64,000 bases of DNA. Source: Gordonia sp. PDNC005 (GTDB lineage: Bacteria; Actinomycetota; Actinomycetes; Mycobacteriales; Mycobacteriaceae). Location: contig NZ_CP070351.1 in assembly GCF_016919385.1 (NCBI RefSeq), positions 3,100,001 through 3,164,000 on the forward strand. The letters are read 5' to 3'. A program made the translations under genes and the position numbers. Of this stretch, positions 9,271 through 17,662 are shown in pieces (the stretch's first letter is position 1; every line of letters begins with the position of its first letter). The notes beneath the pieces are model-generated. The model did not search any database and had not been told where the DNA came from. It saw only the letters and a list, made by a program, of their open reading frames with translations.

Positions 9271-10239
9271 CTACTCCGAGACTCGGATGACAGCCTTGCC
9301 CTTCACGCGCCCTTCGGCGAGGTCGGTGAGCGCGGTCGGCAGATCCTCCAGCGAGTAGAGATGATTCACCGGCGGCCGCATCCCGGCCTCGATCATCTCG
9401 ACGAGCTCGTCGTGGAGCAGCCCGGGAACGTCCGGATGTGTGCGGATGTACTCACCCCACGCCGCTCCGACCACGGAGATGTTCCGGAACAGGACACGGT
9501 TCAGTTTGACGGTGGGGATCCCACCCGCCGCGAAACCGATGACGACATAACGACCGTCCGCCCCCACGGTGCGGAGCGCCTCGTCGAACACCTCCCCGCC
9601 GACCGGGTCGATCAGGACGTCGACACCTCCGTCGGACAGTTCGAGAACCTTGTCCTTCCACCCGTCGGCCAGCTGGACCACTTCGTCGGCGCCGAGCGCA
9701 CGAAGCATGCCCTCCTGGCCGGTGCGGTGCACAACCGCGATCACCTTGGCTCCCATCGCCTTCGCGACGAGGATCGAAGCGACTCCGACCCCGCCAGCCG
9801 ATCCGAGGACGGCGACGACTTCACCGGGCGCGGTCTGCGCGCGCAGCTTGAGCGCAAACAGCGCAGTCTGGAAGTTGATGCCGAGTGCGGCGCCCTCGTC
9901 GAACGACAGCACGTCGGGCAACGGGTAGAGCTGCTGCTCGACAACCGCGACCTGTTCTCCGAAGCCGCCGAGCATCGACGCGACGACCACTCGGTCGCCC
10001 ACCTGGTACGAACCGCCCTCGGGCGCGGTGGTGACAACGCCCGCCACCTCGGTGCCGGGAGTGAATGGCAGCGGCGGACGCAGCTGGTACTTGCCTTGGC
10101 TCATCAGCAGGTCGGGGAAGCACACTCCACACGACCGGACATCGACGACGTACTGCCCCGGAGCGGCCTGCGGGGCCGCAACGTCCTGGAGTTCGAGTCC
10201 GGTCGGGCCGGTCTCGCTGACAATCACTTGAGCCTTCAT
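9271..10239 (-). CDS. NADPH:quinone oxidoreductase family protein (zinc-independent MDR)
   Basis: A 322-residue medium-chain dehydrogenase/reductase of the quinone oxidoreductase type. Key parts are the GroES-like N-terminal domain (FTPGTEVAGVV), the nucleotide-binding AVLGSAGGVGVASILVAKAMGAKVIAV with an AxxGGVG-type loop, and the C-terminal EDLPTALTDLAEGRVKGKAVIRV. Structural-zinc cysteines are absent, as expected. It would reduce quinones or enones with NADPH. I choose the ATG at 10239 (MKAQVIV), which matches family N-termini; upstream in-frame starts would add unrelated residues. It is divergent from a methyltransferase gene starting at 10285. Confidence 0.87.
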   Translation of the reverse strand: MKAQVIVSETGPTGLELQDVAAPQAAPGQYVVDVRSCGVCFPDLLMSQGKYQLRPPLPFTPGTEVAGVVTTAPEGGSYQVGDRVVVASMLGGFGEQVAVVEQQLYPLPDVLSFDEGAALGINFQTALFALKLRAQTAPGEVVAVLGSAGGVGVASILVAKAMGAKVIAVVHRTGQEGMLRALGADEVVQLADGWKDKVLELSDGGVDVLIDPVGGEVFDEALRTVGADGRYVVIGFAAGGIPTVKLNRVLFRNISVVGAAWGEYIRTHPDVPGLLHDELVEMIEAGMRPPVNHLYSLEDLPTALTDLAEGRVKGKAVIRVSE

Positions 10240-10284
10240 GGGTTTCACGGTAGCTGTTATCCGCGCCACCCGTACGATCGATTC

Positions 10285-10941
10285 ATGTCTTCACCCACAC
10301 GGTCCTCCACGCTGCCCGACGACCGCCGCTCCGTCGCCGACGAGGCCCCGGGATTCATGCCGGCGGACGAGGCCGATGCACTCCATGCTGTAGCGGATCA
10401 TTATCTGTCCCAACTGGATTCGGTCGGTCTGGGAATCGAGATCGGAACGTACTGCGGAAAGTCGACCGTCTATCTGGGGGACGCCGCCGAGCGCCACGGC
10501 GCGCTGGTCGTGACGGTCGATCACCATCGCGGGTCCGAGGAGCACCAGCCGGGCTGGGAGTACCACGACACCACACTGGTCGACGCCCACGCCGGGCTCC
10601 TCGACACGGCGGCCCGCTTTCGCCGGACTATGTTCGACGCGAAGTTGGAGCAGACGGTGCTCGGCGTGGTGGCGCCGTCGACGACGGCGGCGCGCGTGTG
10701 GGGCCGCGAGGCCGACTTCGTGTTCATCGACGGCGGACATTCGATGGAGGCGGCACAGAACGACTACGACGGTTGGGCAGGATGGGTACGTGCCGGCGGC
10801 GCGCTGCTCATCCACGACGTGTTCCCGGACCCCGCAGACGGCGGCCGTCCCCCGTACGAGATCTACTGCCAGGCTCTCGACTCCGGTCTCTTCACCGAAG
10901 TCGCAGTCCACGGCTCCCTCCGCGTCCTCCAGCGCAACTGA
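10285..10941 (+). CDS. Class I SAM-dependent methyltransferase
   Basis: A 218-residue protein with methyltransferase motif I as GIEIGTYCGKSTVYLG near residue 50, motif II as VTVDHHRGSEE, and a later DFVFIDGGHSMEAAQNDYDGW followed by GGALLIHDVFPD. This order is that of the Methyltransf_24 group (FIDGxH), which methylates small molecules or sugar/lipid substrates. The target is unknown. The start is the ATG at 10285. The intergenic gap to the divergent quinone oxidoreductase is only 45 bp, so their promoters must overlap or be leaderless. Confidence 0.82.
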   Translation: MSSPTRSSTLPDDRRSVADEAPGFMPADEADALHAVADHYLSQLDSVGLGIEIGTYCGKSTVYLGDAAERHGALVVTVDHHRGSEEHQPGWEYHDTTLVDAHAGLLDTAARFRRTMFDAKLEQTVLGVVAPSTTAARVWGREADFVFIDGGHSMEAAQNDYDGWAGWVRAGGALLIHDVFPDPADGGRPPYEIYCQALDSGLFTEVAVHGSLRVLQRN

Positions 10942-11045
10942 CCTACCGCTTACTGCTCGTTGCGGTCGCCGACGAAGTCACGTCACGCCGCTTCGACTCG
11001 CTCCGCTCGCTCGACGAACAGTGAGCGCACGAGCTGGGCAGGAGG

Positions 11046-11885
11046 TCAGAGACCTAGTTTTCCTGCGAGTTTCTGCAGGTAGGCGCGGGCGGTGTCGGCG
11101 TCCTTGTCGGGGAGACCGTAGAGGACGCGCGTGACGCCGAGGTCACGCCAGCGCGCGAGGCGGTCGGCGTCTGGACGCATGTCGAGGGCCACCACCTGCG
11201 GTTGTCCGTCGCGGCCGGCATCCGTCCAGATCTGCCGCAGGAGACGGACCGAGTCGTCGATGTCGGTCTCACCGGGTGTGGTGATCCAGCCGTCGGCGCT
11301 TCGGGCGATCCACTTGAAGTTCTTCTCGTTGCCCGCTGCTCCGACAGTGACGTCGATCCGACGCGACGGCTTCGGGAACGCCCAGCTCGGGCCGAATTCG
11401 ACGAACTCGCCGTGGTACTCGGCCTCGTCCTGCGTCCACAGTGCGCGCATGGCTTCGAGGTACTCGCGGAGCATCGTCCTGCGGCGGCCTGCGGGGACGT
11501 GGTGATCGGACAGTTCGTCGAGGTTCCATCCGAAGCCGACGCCCAGCGCGATGCGACCACCCGAGAGGTGATCGAGGGTGGCGATGGTCTTCGCGAGGGT
11601 CAACGGGTCGGACTGGACCGGCAGCGCGACGGCGGTGGAGAGTTCGATGCGTGATGTCACCGCGGCGGCCGAGGCCAACGACGTCCACGGGTCGAGGGTG
11701 CGGGTGTACCGCTCGTCCGGAAGCGTCTCGTCGCCGGTTCGCGGGTGCGCGGCCTCCCGCTTGGTCGGAATGTGACTGTGCTCGGGAACGTAGTAAGCGT
11801 CGAAGCCCGCATCCTCGATGAGCGGCGCGAGCTCGTGCGGCCGGAGGCCACGGTCGCTGGTGAACTGCACGATTCCGAAGTCCAC
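11046..11885 (-). CDS. LLM-class F420-dependent oxidoreductase, TIGR03619-like
   Basis: A 279-residue luciferase-like barrel protein. Family landmarks are DAGFDAYYVPEHSHIPTKRE near the N-terminus, LDPWTSLASAAAVTSRIELSTAVALPVQSDPLTLAKTIATLDHLSGGRIALGVGFGWN in the middle and RSADGWITTPGE later (the long segment is positional, not a motif). Members use reduced or oxidised coenzyme F420; the substrate is not known. The ATG at 11885 gives the standard N-terminus. It is last in a minus-strand run after the toroid protein gene, but a 67-bp gap with an inverted repeat suggests its own promoter. Confidence 0.86.
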   Translation of the reverse strand: MDFGIVQFTSDRGLRPHELAPLIEDAGFDAYYVPEHSHIPTKREAAHPRTGDETLPDERYTRTLDPWTSLASAAAVTSRIELSTAVALPVQSDPLTLAKTIATLDHLSGGRIALGVGFGWNLDELSDHHVPAGRRRTMLREYLEAMRALWTQDEAEYHGEFVEFGPSWAFPKPSRRIDVTVGAAGNEKNFKWIARSADGWITTPGETDIDDSVRLLRQIWTDAGRDGQPQVVALDMRPDADRLARWRDLGVTRVLYGLPDKDADTARAYLQKLAGKLGL

Positions 11886-11932
11886 GGATTCTCCTTACGT
11901 GATGGCGCCCGACGTCAATCTGGACGACAGAC

Positions 11933-11946
11933 TAGACACTTGTCCA
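11933..11946. promoter_or_regulatory. TetR-type inverted repeat upstream of F420-type oxidoreductase
   Basis: TAGACA-CT-TGTCCA is a near-perfect palindrome (one mismatch per arm pair) in the 67-bp gap before the start at 11885. Its size and spacing resemble operators of TetR-family repressors. No regulator gene is nearby. Confidence 0.35.
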
Positions 11947-11952
11947 ATACGT

Positions 11953-13011
11953 CTATCGTAGTCGCGGAACACCTGAAACGACACCCCCGCGATCGATGTC
12001 GCGGAAGATCCCACTGCCTGGCGTCGCACGACTGATGGCGTCTGCGGCCAGCACCACCGCGGCCGACGTCCAGCAGCTCTGCTCCACCGGCCAGCGCTTC
12101 CCGTCAGAGAAGACGAGCCCGGTCCAGTACGACCCGTCGTCGTCGCGCAGATGCTGCATCGACTCGACTAGACGGGCCGCGCGGTCCACGTCGCCCAGCG
12201 ACTCCACGGCCATCGCCAGCTCACACGTCTCCGCGCCGGTGACCCACGGATGATCGTCCACACAACGCGCGCCGAGTCCGTCGACAACGAAGTCGGACCA
12301 GCGATCGTCGATCAACTCGCGCCCGGAATCACCGCGAACCACCCCGCCGAGGACCGGGTAGTACCAGTCCATCGAATGGTTCGACGCGGAATCAAGAACC
12401 GACCGGTCCCCCATCCACCGATCGAACACCGCGGCGAGGCGATCGGCGGCACGGGTCCAGTGCTCCGCGGGTTCGTCGAGGATCCGCGCGATCTCGATCG
12501 CGCACCGCAGCGAGGAGTGGATGCTGGCGTTGCCGGTGATCAGCACGTTGTCGAACATGTCTCCGGTCTGGTGGTCCGCCGCCCACCGGAAGGCACCGTC
12601 GTCGCGCGCGAAGACCATCGTGCGATCCACGCCTGCGCGGACCGTCGGCCACATCCGCCGCAGAAACGCGGCGTCGTCCACGATCAGGAAGTGGTGCCAC
12701 ACCCCGACGGCGAGGTAGGCGCAGAAATTGCTGTCGACGCCCGGGTCGACGATGTCCCCGCCCCGCAACTCCATCGGCCACGACCCGTCGCTGCGCTGTG
12801 TTCGGCGGGACCACTCGTACGCGTTCTCCGCTTCGGCGCGAAACCCGGTCGCGGACAGGGCCATCGCCGATTCGACGTGGTCCCACGGGTCGGTCTTGCC
12901 CCCGGGGAACCACGGGAGAGCACCGGACGATTCCTGCATCGCCGCGATCGCCGCGCCGGTCGCGCGGACCGCGCGAGGGTCGACGACACCGTCGACGAAA
13001 GGAACGCCCAT
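11953..13011 (-). CDS. Prenyltransferase/squalene-oxidase-like alpha/alpha-toroid protein of unknown function
   Basis: A 352-residue soluble protein built from repeated helix pairs with Gly/Trp/Asp-rich turns (GSWPMEL, GAFRWAADHQTGD, GSYWTGLVFSDGKRWPVEQ). This is the pattern of alpha/alpha toroid proteins annotated as prenyltransferase/squalene oxidase-like, or of glucoamylase-like folds. I see no DxDD or other terpene-cyclase catalytic motif and no clear glycosidase acid pair, so enzymatic activity is unproven. It follows the methyltransferase gene by 3 bp in an operon with a glycosyltransferase, which suggests glycan or glycolipid binding or processing. The ATG at 13011 is well placed. Confidence 0.7.
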   Translation of the reverse strand: MGVPFVDGVVDPRAVRATGAAIAAMQESSGALPWFPGGKTDPWDHVESAMALSATGFRAEAENAYEWSRRTQRSDGSWPMELRGGDIVDPGVDSNFCAYLAVGVWHHFLIVDDAAFLRRMWPTVRAGVDRTMVFARDDGAFRWAADHQTGDMFDNVLITGNASIHSSLRCAIEIARILDEPAEHWTRAADRLAAVFDRWMGDRSVLDSASNHSMDWYYPVLGGVVRGDSGRELIDDRWSDFVVDGLGARCVDDHPWVTGAETCELAMAVESLGDVDRAARLVESMQHLRDDDGSYWTGLVFSDGKRWPVEQSCWTSAAVVLAADAISRATPGSGIFRDIDRGGVVSGVPRLR

Positions 13012-13014
13012 GAC

Positions 13015-13728
13015 CTATGCGGGTTTACGCAGGTAGATGGCCACGGACTTGCCGACGATCGGATTGAGCACCTGCTCGCCGACGCGGGTGACCCACGGCT
13101 TGCTCATCATGTCCCAGACCAACATCTTGTGATAGCCCCGGACCAGCGGATTCTCGTCGTTGTCGACACCGACGGCACATTTGAGCCACCAGTACGGTGC
13201 GTGCAGCGCGTGCGCGTGCCCGCTGCCCGTCACCTCGAGCCCAGCGGCCGCCAGTTTGTCGGCCAGCTCCGACTCACGGTAGATCCGGACGTGACCGCCC
13301 TCGACTTCGTGATACTCGTCCGACAACGCCCAACAGATCTTCTCGGGCCAGAACCGCGGAACGGTCACCGCCGCCAGACCGCCCGGCTTCAGGATGCGGA
13401 CCATCTCGGCGATGGCGGCTTCGTCGTCGGGGATGTGCTCGAGGATCTCCGACATCAGGACCACGTCGAACGATGCGTCGGCGTACGGCAGGCCGAGGGC
13501 ATCGCCTACCTGCGTCCTCGCGTTGCCCGAGGCCGGAACCTCTCCTGCAGCGACGAGGGCGCCGAACATCTCCGAGACGTCGGACATGTCCTTCTCGTTC
13601 TGGTCGAAGGCGATCACATCGGCGCCGCGCCGCAGCATCTCGTACGAATGACGCCCCTGACCCGCACCGATGTCGATGGCGCGGATACCTGGGCCCACCT
13701 TGAGTCGATCGAAGTCGACAGTCAGCAT
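13015..13728 (-). CDS. Class I SAM-dependent methyltransferase
   Basis: A 237-residue methyltransferase. Motif I is AIDIGAGQGRHSYEMLRRGADVIAFD, motif II/III is FDVVLMSEILEHIPDDEAAIAEMVRILKPGG, and there is a C-terminal HALHAPYWWLKC segment. The ATG at 13728 is 7 nt inside the end of the upstream glycosyltransferase gene, so the two are translationally coupled. Together with the toroid protein downstream it forms a compact glycosyltransferase-methyltransferase-toroid set, so the likely substrate is a sugar or lipid-linked sugar. It resembles the methyltransferases of actinobacterial methylated polysaccharide or glycolipid loci, but no specific pathway is identified. Confidence 0.85.
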   Translation of the reverse strand: MLTVDFDRLKVGPGIRAIDIGAGQGRHSYEMLRRGADVIAFDQNEKDMSDVSEMFGALVAAGEVPASGNARTQVGDALGLPYADASFDVVLMSEILEHIPDDEAAIAEMVRILKPGGLAAVTVPRFWPEKICWALSDEYHEVEGGHVRIYRESELADKLAAAGLEVTGSGHAHALHAPYWWLKCAVGVDNDENPLVRGYHKMLVWDMMSKPWVTRVGEQVLNPIVGKSVAIYLRKPA

Positions 13729-15011
13729 GGCATTTCTCCCTGCGTGGATCGGATCGCGGCGCGGTACCGCTCGGCCGTGGCGGCGGCGACCGCGGACCAG
13801 CTGAACTGGGCACGAACGCGCTCGCGGCCGCCTGCGCCCAGGCGTGCACGGAGGTCCGGATCGTCCAACAGCCGGGTGAACGCCTCGGCGAGCGCACCCG
13901 CGTCGCCGGGTTCGACGAGGATCGCGGCCTCTTCGTTCTCGCCGACGACTTCCGGGATCGCTCCGGCACGGGTGGCGACCAGCGGGGTACCGCAACTCAT
14001 GTGCTCAACGGCCGGCAGCGAGAACCCCTCGTACAGCGACGGCACACACGCGATCTGCGCTCCGGCGAGCAGTGCGGCGAGTTCGTCGTCGTCGATGCCC
14101 GACACCACGGACACCTTGTCGGTGATCGCCAGGTCGTCGATCAGTCGCGCGGACGGTCCGTCCGGGTCGAGCCTGGACACCAGGGTCAGTTCCACGTGCC
14201 GTTCGGCGGCGACCTTCGCGACCGCCTCGAGCAGATACGACACACCCTTGAGTGGCGCGTCGGCGCTTGCGATGCACACGATCCGGCCGGGGATTCGCTC
14301 TGCGCGGGGCGCGAACACTGTGGTGTCGACGCCGAGCGGGATTGTGGCGATGGCGTCGTCGGAAACTCTGAACGCCTGCCGGATGTCCTGGTCGCTGCTG
14401 CGCGAGACCGTCAACAGCGACGGGATCCGGCGCGCGACACGGCCCTGCATGGCCAGGAAAGAATGCCACCGCCATGCACTGATCTTCTTCAGCCCCTTCG
14501 CGGCCCGCACTGCCAACGCTCGGTCCTGTGTGATCGGATGATGGATGGTCGCGACCAGCGGGAACCCGGCGCGTTTGATCGCGAGGAGTCCGTACCCGAG
14601 GCACTGATTATCGTGGACGACGTCGAAGTCGGCTCGTCGTGAGCGAAGCAGCCGGGCGGCTCGCAGGCTGAAGGTGAGCGGTTCGCCGAACGCCGCGGTC
14701 CACATGGCTGCCACTTCGATCCAGTCGATCCAGTCACGGAACTCCCGCAGCTTCGGGGTTCGAAACGGATCGGGCTCGCCGTACAGGTCCAGGCTCGGCA
14801 CCTTCGTCAGGGTGACCCCGGCGTCGAGCGCCGCCTGATCGAGTTCGGGATACGGCTGACCGGAGAATATCTCGACATCGTGCCCGAGCAGCGCGAGTTC
14901 CCGCGACAGGTGCCGGACGTACACTCCCTGCCCACCGCAATGCGGCTTGCTGCGGTACGACAGGAGCGCGATGCGCAAGGCCTCGCTGTTGCGAGCGGGC
15001 TCGCCGGTCAC
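13722..15011 (-). CDS. Glycosyltransferase family 4 protein
   Basis: A 429-residue GT-B glycosyltransferase. The N-terminal domain begins with IALLSYRSKPHCGGQGVYV, the glycine-rich acceptor-side loop. The C-terminal donor domain has the E-x7-E motif within YEGFSLPAVEHMSCGTPLVAT. GT4 enzymes use activated sugars to glycosylate lipids, proteins or glycans. The GTG at 15011 overlaps the fprB stop codon (GTGA); a TTG at 14978 is a possible later start. Its end overlaps the methyltransferase start by 7 nt. The physical coupling to a ferredoxin reductase gene is unexpected. Confidence 0.86.
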   Translation of the reverse strand: MTGEPARNSEALRIALLSYRSKPHCGGQGVYVRHLSRELALLGHDVEIFSGQPYPELDQAALDAGVTLTKVPSLDLYGEPDPFRTPKLREFRDWIDWIEVAAMWTAAFGEPLTFSLRAARLLRSRRADFDVVHDNQCLGYGLLAIKRAGFPLVATIHHPITQDRALAVRAAKGLKKISAWRWHSFLAMQGRVARRIPSLLTVSRSSDQDIRQAFRVSDDAIATIPLGVDTTVFAPRAERIPGRIVCIASADAPLKGVSYLLEAVAKVAAERHVELTLVSRLDPDGPSARLIDDLAITDKVSVVSGIDDDELAALLAGAQIACVPSLYEGFSLPAVEHMSCGTPLVATRAGAIPEVVGENEEAAILVEPGDAGALAEAFTRLLDDPDLRARLGAGGRERVRAQFSWSAVAAATAERYRAAIRSTQGEMPC

Positions 15012-16675
15012 GAGTCGGCGGAGACGTGCGCCGCGGCTTCGAGTGCTTCCACGGTCACCAGCTTCACCCGTCGACGGCCGGCCTGCTTGCCCGCGTCGCG
15101 TTCGACGGCGTCGATGGCCTTCCATCCGTCGAGGTCGACGCGATGCGCACCCCGGGAGGTCACGAGTTCGACCACGTCGGATGCGTCGAGGTCCGGGTTG
15201 GTGACGGTGCCGTCGGCGAAGTCGGCGATGATCGCTTTCGCCGCCTCCTCGCCGCAATACCGGTTGCGGCCGATGCCGCCGGTCGGCCCGCGCTTGATCC
15301 AGCCTGCGACGTACAGGCCGGGCACCACTGCGCCGCCGGGTGCGTCGAGCACACGACTGTCGTCGTTGGGGACCACTGCGCGGTCGTCATCGAATGGCAG
15401 ACCCGGGACCGGACGTCCCCGGTATCCGACCGAACGAACCACCATCCCGGCGTCGACCTCGCCGGTCTCGTCGGTGGCCTCGATCTTGCCGTCGTCGATG
15501 TAGCGGTTGCGCACGAATGCGACCTTCTCGACGCCGTCGGAGCCGACGATCGACGTCGGCGACGTGAGGAACTCGAAGACGATGCGGCGGTCGCCACCTC
15601 GCGGTCGGTCGGCGAACTCGCGAGCCAAGCGCACCTTGGTGGCGATCACCGAATCGAGCGACCCGTCGGCCTCGGCGGCCTCGGCGTCGGCGGACAGGAC
15701 GAGCTCGTCCGGCATCACGATGTCGACGCCGTCGAGTTCGGTCAACGAAAGGAACTCACTGTTGGTGAATGCGCCGTGTTCGATGCCGCGGCGCCCCATG
15801 ACGACGACTTCCCGGACCGACGAAGCACGCAGCGCCTCGAGCGCGTGGTCGGCGATGTCGGTGCGAGCCAACTGGTCCGGGTCACTGACGAGGATGCGCG
15901 CGACGTCGAGCGCGACGTTGCCGTTCCCGATCACGACGGCGCGTTCGGCCGAAAGGTCGAACGTGTGGTCCGTGTAGTCGGGGTGACCGTTGTACCAGGC
16001 GACGAAGTCGGTGGCCGCGATCGATCCGTCGAGGTACTCGCCTTCGATGCCCAGACGACGATCGTGCGGTGCTCCGACCGCGTACAGAACCGCGCCGTAG
16101 CGCTCGCGGAGCTCGTCGCCGGTGATGTGCGTGCCGACCTCGACGTTGAGGTGGTAGGTGAAGTTCCGCTTCTTCTCCACTGTGCCGAACGTCGATTCGA
16201 CACCCTTGGTCTTCGCATGGTCCGGCGCGACACCGGCTCGGACGAGACCGTACGGGGTGGGCAGTCGATCGAACATGTCGACGTGGATCTGGCGCTTCTT
16301 GACCAGTTCCTCCGCGGCGTAGAACGCTGCGGGGCCGGCACCGACGATCGCGACGCGCAGTTCCTGACCTTCTGGCAACTGCGGAGGCTTCGGATGCCGG
16401 ACAAGACCGCCCTCGACGTCGTGGTCCTTGTAGTAGTCGGCGTTGATCTGCAGGTACGGCTCGTCTTTTGCTTCGAGCTGATCGTCGGGGAAGATCGCGT
16501 TCACGGGGCATTCGTCCACACATGCGCCGCAGTCGATGCACGTGTCCGGGTCGATGTAGAGCATCTCCGCAGTGAGGAAGTCCGGTTCGTCCGGCGTCGG
16601 ATGAATGCAGTTGACCGGGCAGACTGCTACGCAGGTACCGTCATTACAGCAGGGGCGGGTGATTACGTGCGCCAT
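15008..16675 (-). CDS. fprB: Ferredoxin-NADP reductase with N-terminal ferredoxin domain (FprB type)
   Basis: A 555-residue two-part redox protein. Residues 1-70 are a seven-iron type ferredoxin (CCNDGTCVAVCPVNC and CIDCGACVDECPVNA). From ~105 onward is an adrenodoxin-reductase-like flavoprotein with the FAD loop VAIVGAGPAAFYAAEEL, TPYGLVRAGVAPDH, the NADPH loop VIGNGNVALDVARIL and GWIKRGPTGGIG. This matches mycobacterial FprB, which passes NADPH electrons to ferredoxins serving P450s or other oxygenases. The ATG at 16675 has GGAGGAAG 5 nt upstream; the longer frame is not needed. The gene heads an overlapping operon with a glycosyltransferase. A KstR-like palindrome lies about 40 bp upstream. 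Confidence 0.93.
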   Translation of the reverse strand: MAHVITRPCCNDGTCVAVCPVNCIHPTPDEPDFLTAEMLYIDPDTCIDCGACVDECPVNAIFPDDQLEAKDEPYLQINADYYKDHDVEGGLVRHPKPPQLPEGQELRVAIVGAGPAAFYAAEELVKKRQIHVDMFDRLPTPYGLVRAGVAPDHAKTKGVESTFGTVEKKRNFTYHLNVEVGTHITGDELRERYGAVLYAVGAPHDRRLGIEGEYLDGSIAATDFVAWYNGHPDYTDHTFDLSAERAVVIGNGNVALDVARILVSDPDQLARTDIADHALEALRASSVREVVVMGRRGIEHGAFTNSEFLSLTELDGVDIVMPDELVLSADAEAAEADGSLDSVIATKVRLAREFADRPRGGDRRIVFEFLTSPTSIVGSDGVEKVAFVRNRYIDDGKIEATDETGEVDAGMVVRSVGYRGRPVPGLPFDDDRAVVPNDDSRVLDAPGGAVVPGLYVAGWIKRGPTGGIGRNRYCGEEAAKAIIADFADGTVTNPDLDASDVVELVTSRGAHRVDLDGWKAIDAVERDAGKQAGRRRVKLVTVEALEAAAHVSADS

Positions 16676-16713
16676 CGGTCTTCCTCCGTCGGCCGGGTAG
16701 CTGCAAGCCACAG

Positions 16714-16727
16714 GTGAACGTGTTCTA
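16714..16727. promoter_or_regulatory. KstR-like palindrome between fprB and acyl-ACP thioesterase
   Basis: GTGAACGTGTTCTA has the core AACnnGTT of the KstR operator (TnnAACnnGTTnnA), with a mismatch at the first position. It lies 39 bp from the fprB start and 86 bp from the divergent thioesterase start, so a bound repressor could affect either gene. The same GAACGTGTTC core recurs exactly at the SRPBCC gene (27377-27394). Confidence 0.45.
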
Positions 16728-16812
16728 GTTTTGCCTTGAGCCTAGCCTAGCTGCCCACCGGAAGAGCGACCACCGTCACACGCCCGCCCGCGACACGAGG
16801 GGGACCCGGCCA

Positions 16813-17643
16813 GTGAGCACACCATACGAGTACGAGCCGATGACGGTCCGCAAGGACGGCGCGCAGTTCTACGCCGCCGACTACCGTGTCCGGACCGGCG
16901 ACATCGATCAGGAGATGCGTGTTCGGCTCGATGGCGTCGCCCGCTACCTGCAGGACGTCGCGAACGACAACATCGCGATCACCGACTTCGCGGACACCGA
17001 CCCCTTCTGGATCATCCGCCGCACTGTCATCGACGTGATCGAGCCGCTGACCTGGCCGTCCGACTTCGAAGTGGAACGTTGGTGCGGCGCACTGTCGACC
17101 CGGTGGACGGATATGCGAGTGAGCATCCGCGGGACGTCGCAGACCAACCGCTTCAATCCCGATCCCCGTCCGAACGGGCACATCGAGACGAACGCGTTCT
17201 GGATCAACATGACCGAGTCCGGCATGCCCGCCAGGATCAGCGACACCGCGATGACGACGCTGACGGCGATGACCGACGAGCACCGTCTCCGATGGAAGGC
17301 GATGAATCCAGGCGTGGCGCCGGAGGCGTCTGAGGTAGCGCTCCCCGATCGTGAACACGTCTTGCGGATCACCGACTTCGATCCGTTTCGCCATCTCAAC
17401 AACGCCGCGTACTTCGAAGCGGTCGAGGACGAACTCGTCGATCACCCCGATCTGCTCGATGGCCCGCACCGTGCGGTCATCGAGTACCTGCGGCCCGTCA
17501 CACCGGGCACACCGATCACTGTTCGTCGCACCCGCGACGGCGACTGCCTTCTGATGTGGATGCTGATCCCAGCCGATGACGGCGCGTTGGTCACCGCGGC
17601 CGCCGTCTCCGTCGCAAAGATCCCGGCCGCCGCTACTCCTTGA
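16813..17643 (+). CDS. Acyl-ACP thioesterase-like protein (FatA/FatB type, double hotdog)
   Basis: A 276-residue protein with two hotdog-like halves. The first half carries YRVRTGDIDQEMRVRLDGVARYLQDVANDN and WIIRRTVIDVIEP. The second half carries ITDFDPFRHLNNAAYFEAVED, where the HLNNAAYF motif corresponds to the catalytic Asn/His region of plant-type thioesterases. Such enzymes release fatty acids from acyl carrier protein; actinobacterial members are annotated as acyl-ACP thioesterases. The start is the GTG at 16813. It is divergent from fprB, and the shared intergenic region has the KstR-like site. Confidence 0.85.
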   Translation: MSTPYEYEPMTVRKDGAQFYAADYRVRTGDIDQEMRVRLDGVARYLQDVANDNIAITDFADTDPFWIIRRTVIDVIEPLTWPSDFEVERWCGALSTRWTDMRVSIRGTSQTNRFNPDPRPNGHIETNAFWINMTESGMPARISDTAMTTLTAMTDEHRLRWKAMNPGVAPEASEVALPDREHVLRITDFDPFRHLNNAAYFEAVEDELVDHPDLLDGPHRAVIEYLRPVTPGTPITVRRTRDGDCLLMWMLIPADDGALVTAAAVSVAKIPAAATP

Positions 17644-17662
17644 GTAGAGCCGAGCGGAGAGG

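Noticed and set aside
12250..14541. Long plus-strand frame (~760 codons) opposite the toroid, methyltransferase and glycosyltransferase genes.
   Set aside because: Same antisense artefact; the three minus-strand genes have recognisable motifs and overlapping starts and stops.
15012..15257. N-terminal extension of the glycosyltransferase to 15257.
   Set aside because: This stretch lies inside fprB and is Arg-rich without GT4 similarity; the GTG at 15011 overlapping the fprB stop is a better start.
16737..16755. Iron-box (IdeR/DtxR) like sequence with CTAGGCTAGG direct repeats between fprB and the thioesterase.
   Set aside because: Only about 12 of 19 positions match the consensus and the second half is poor; below the usual level for a functional box.
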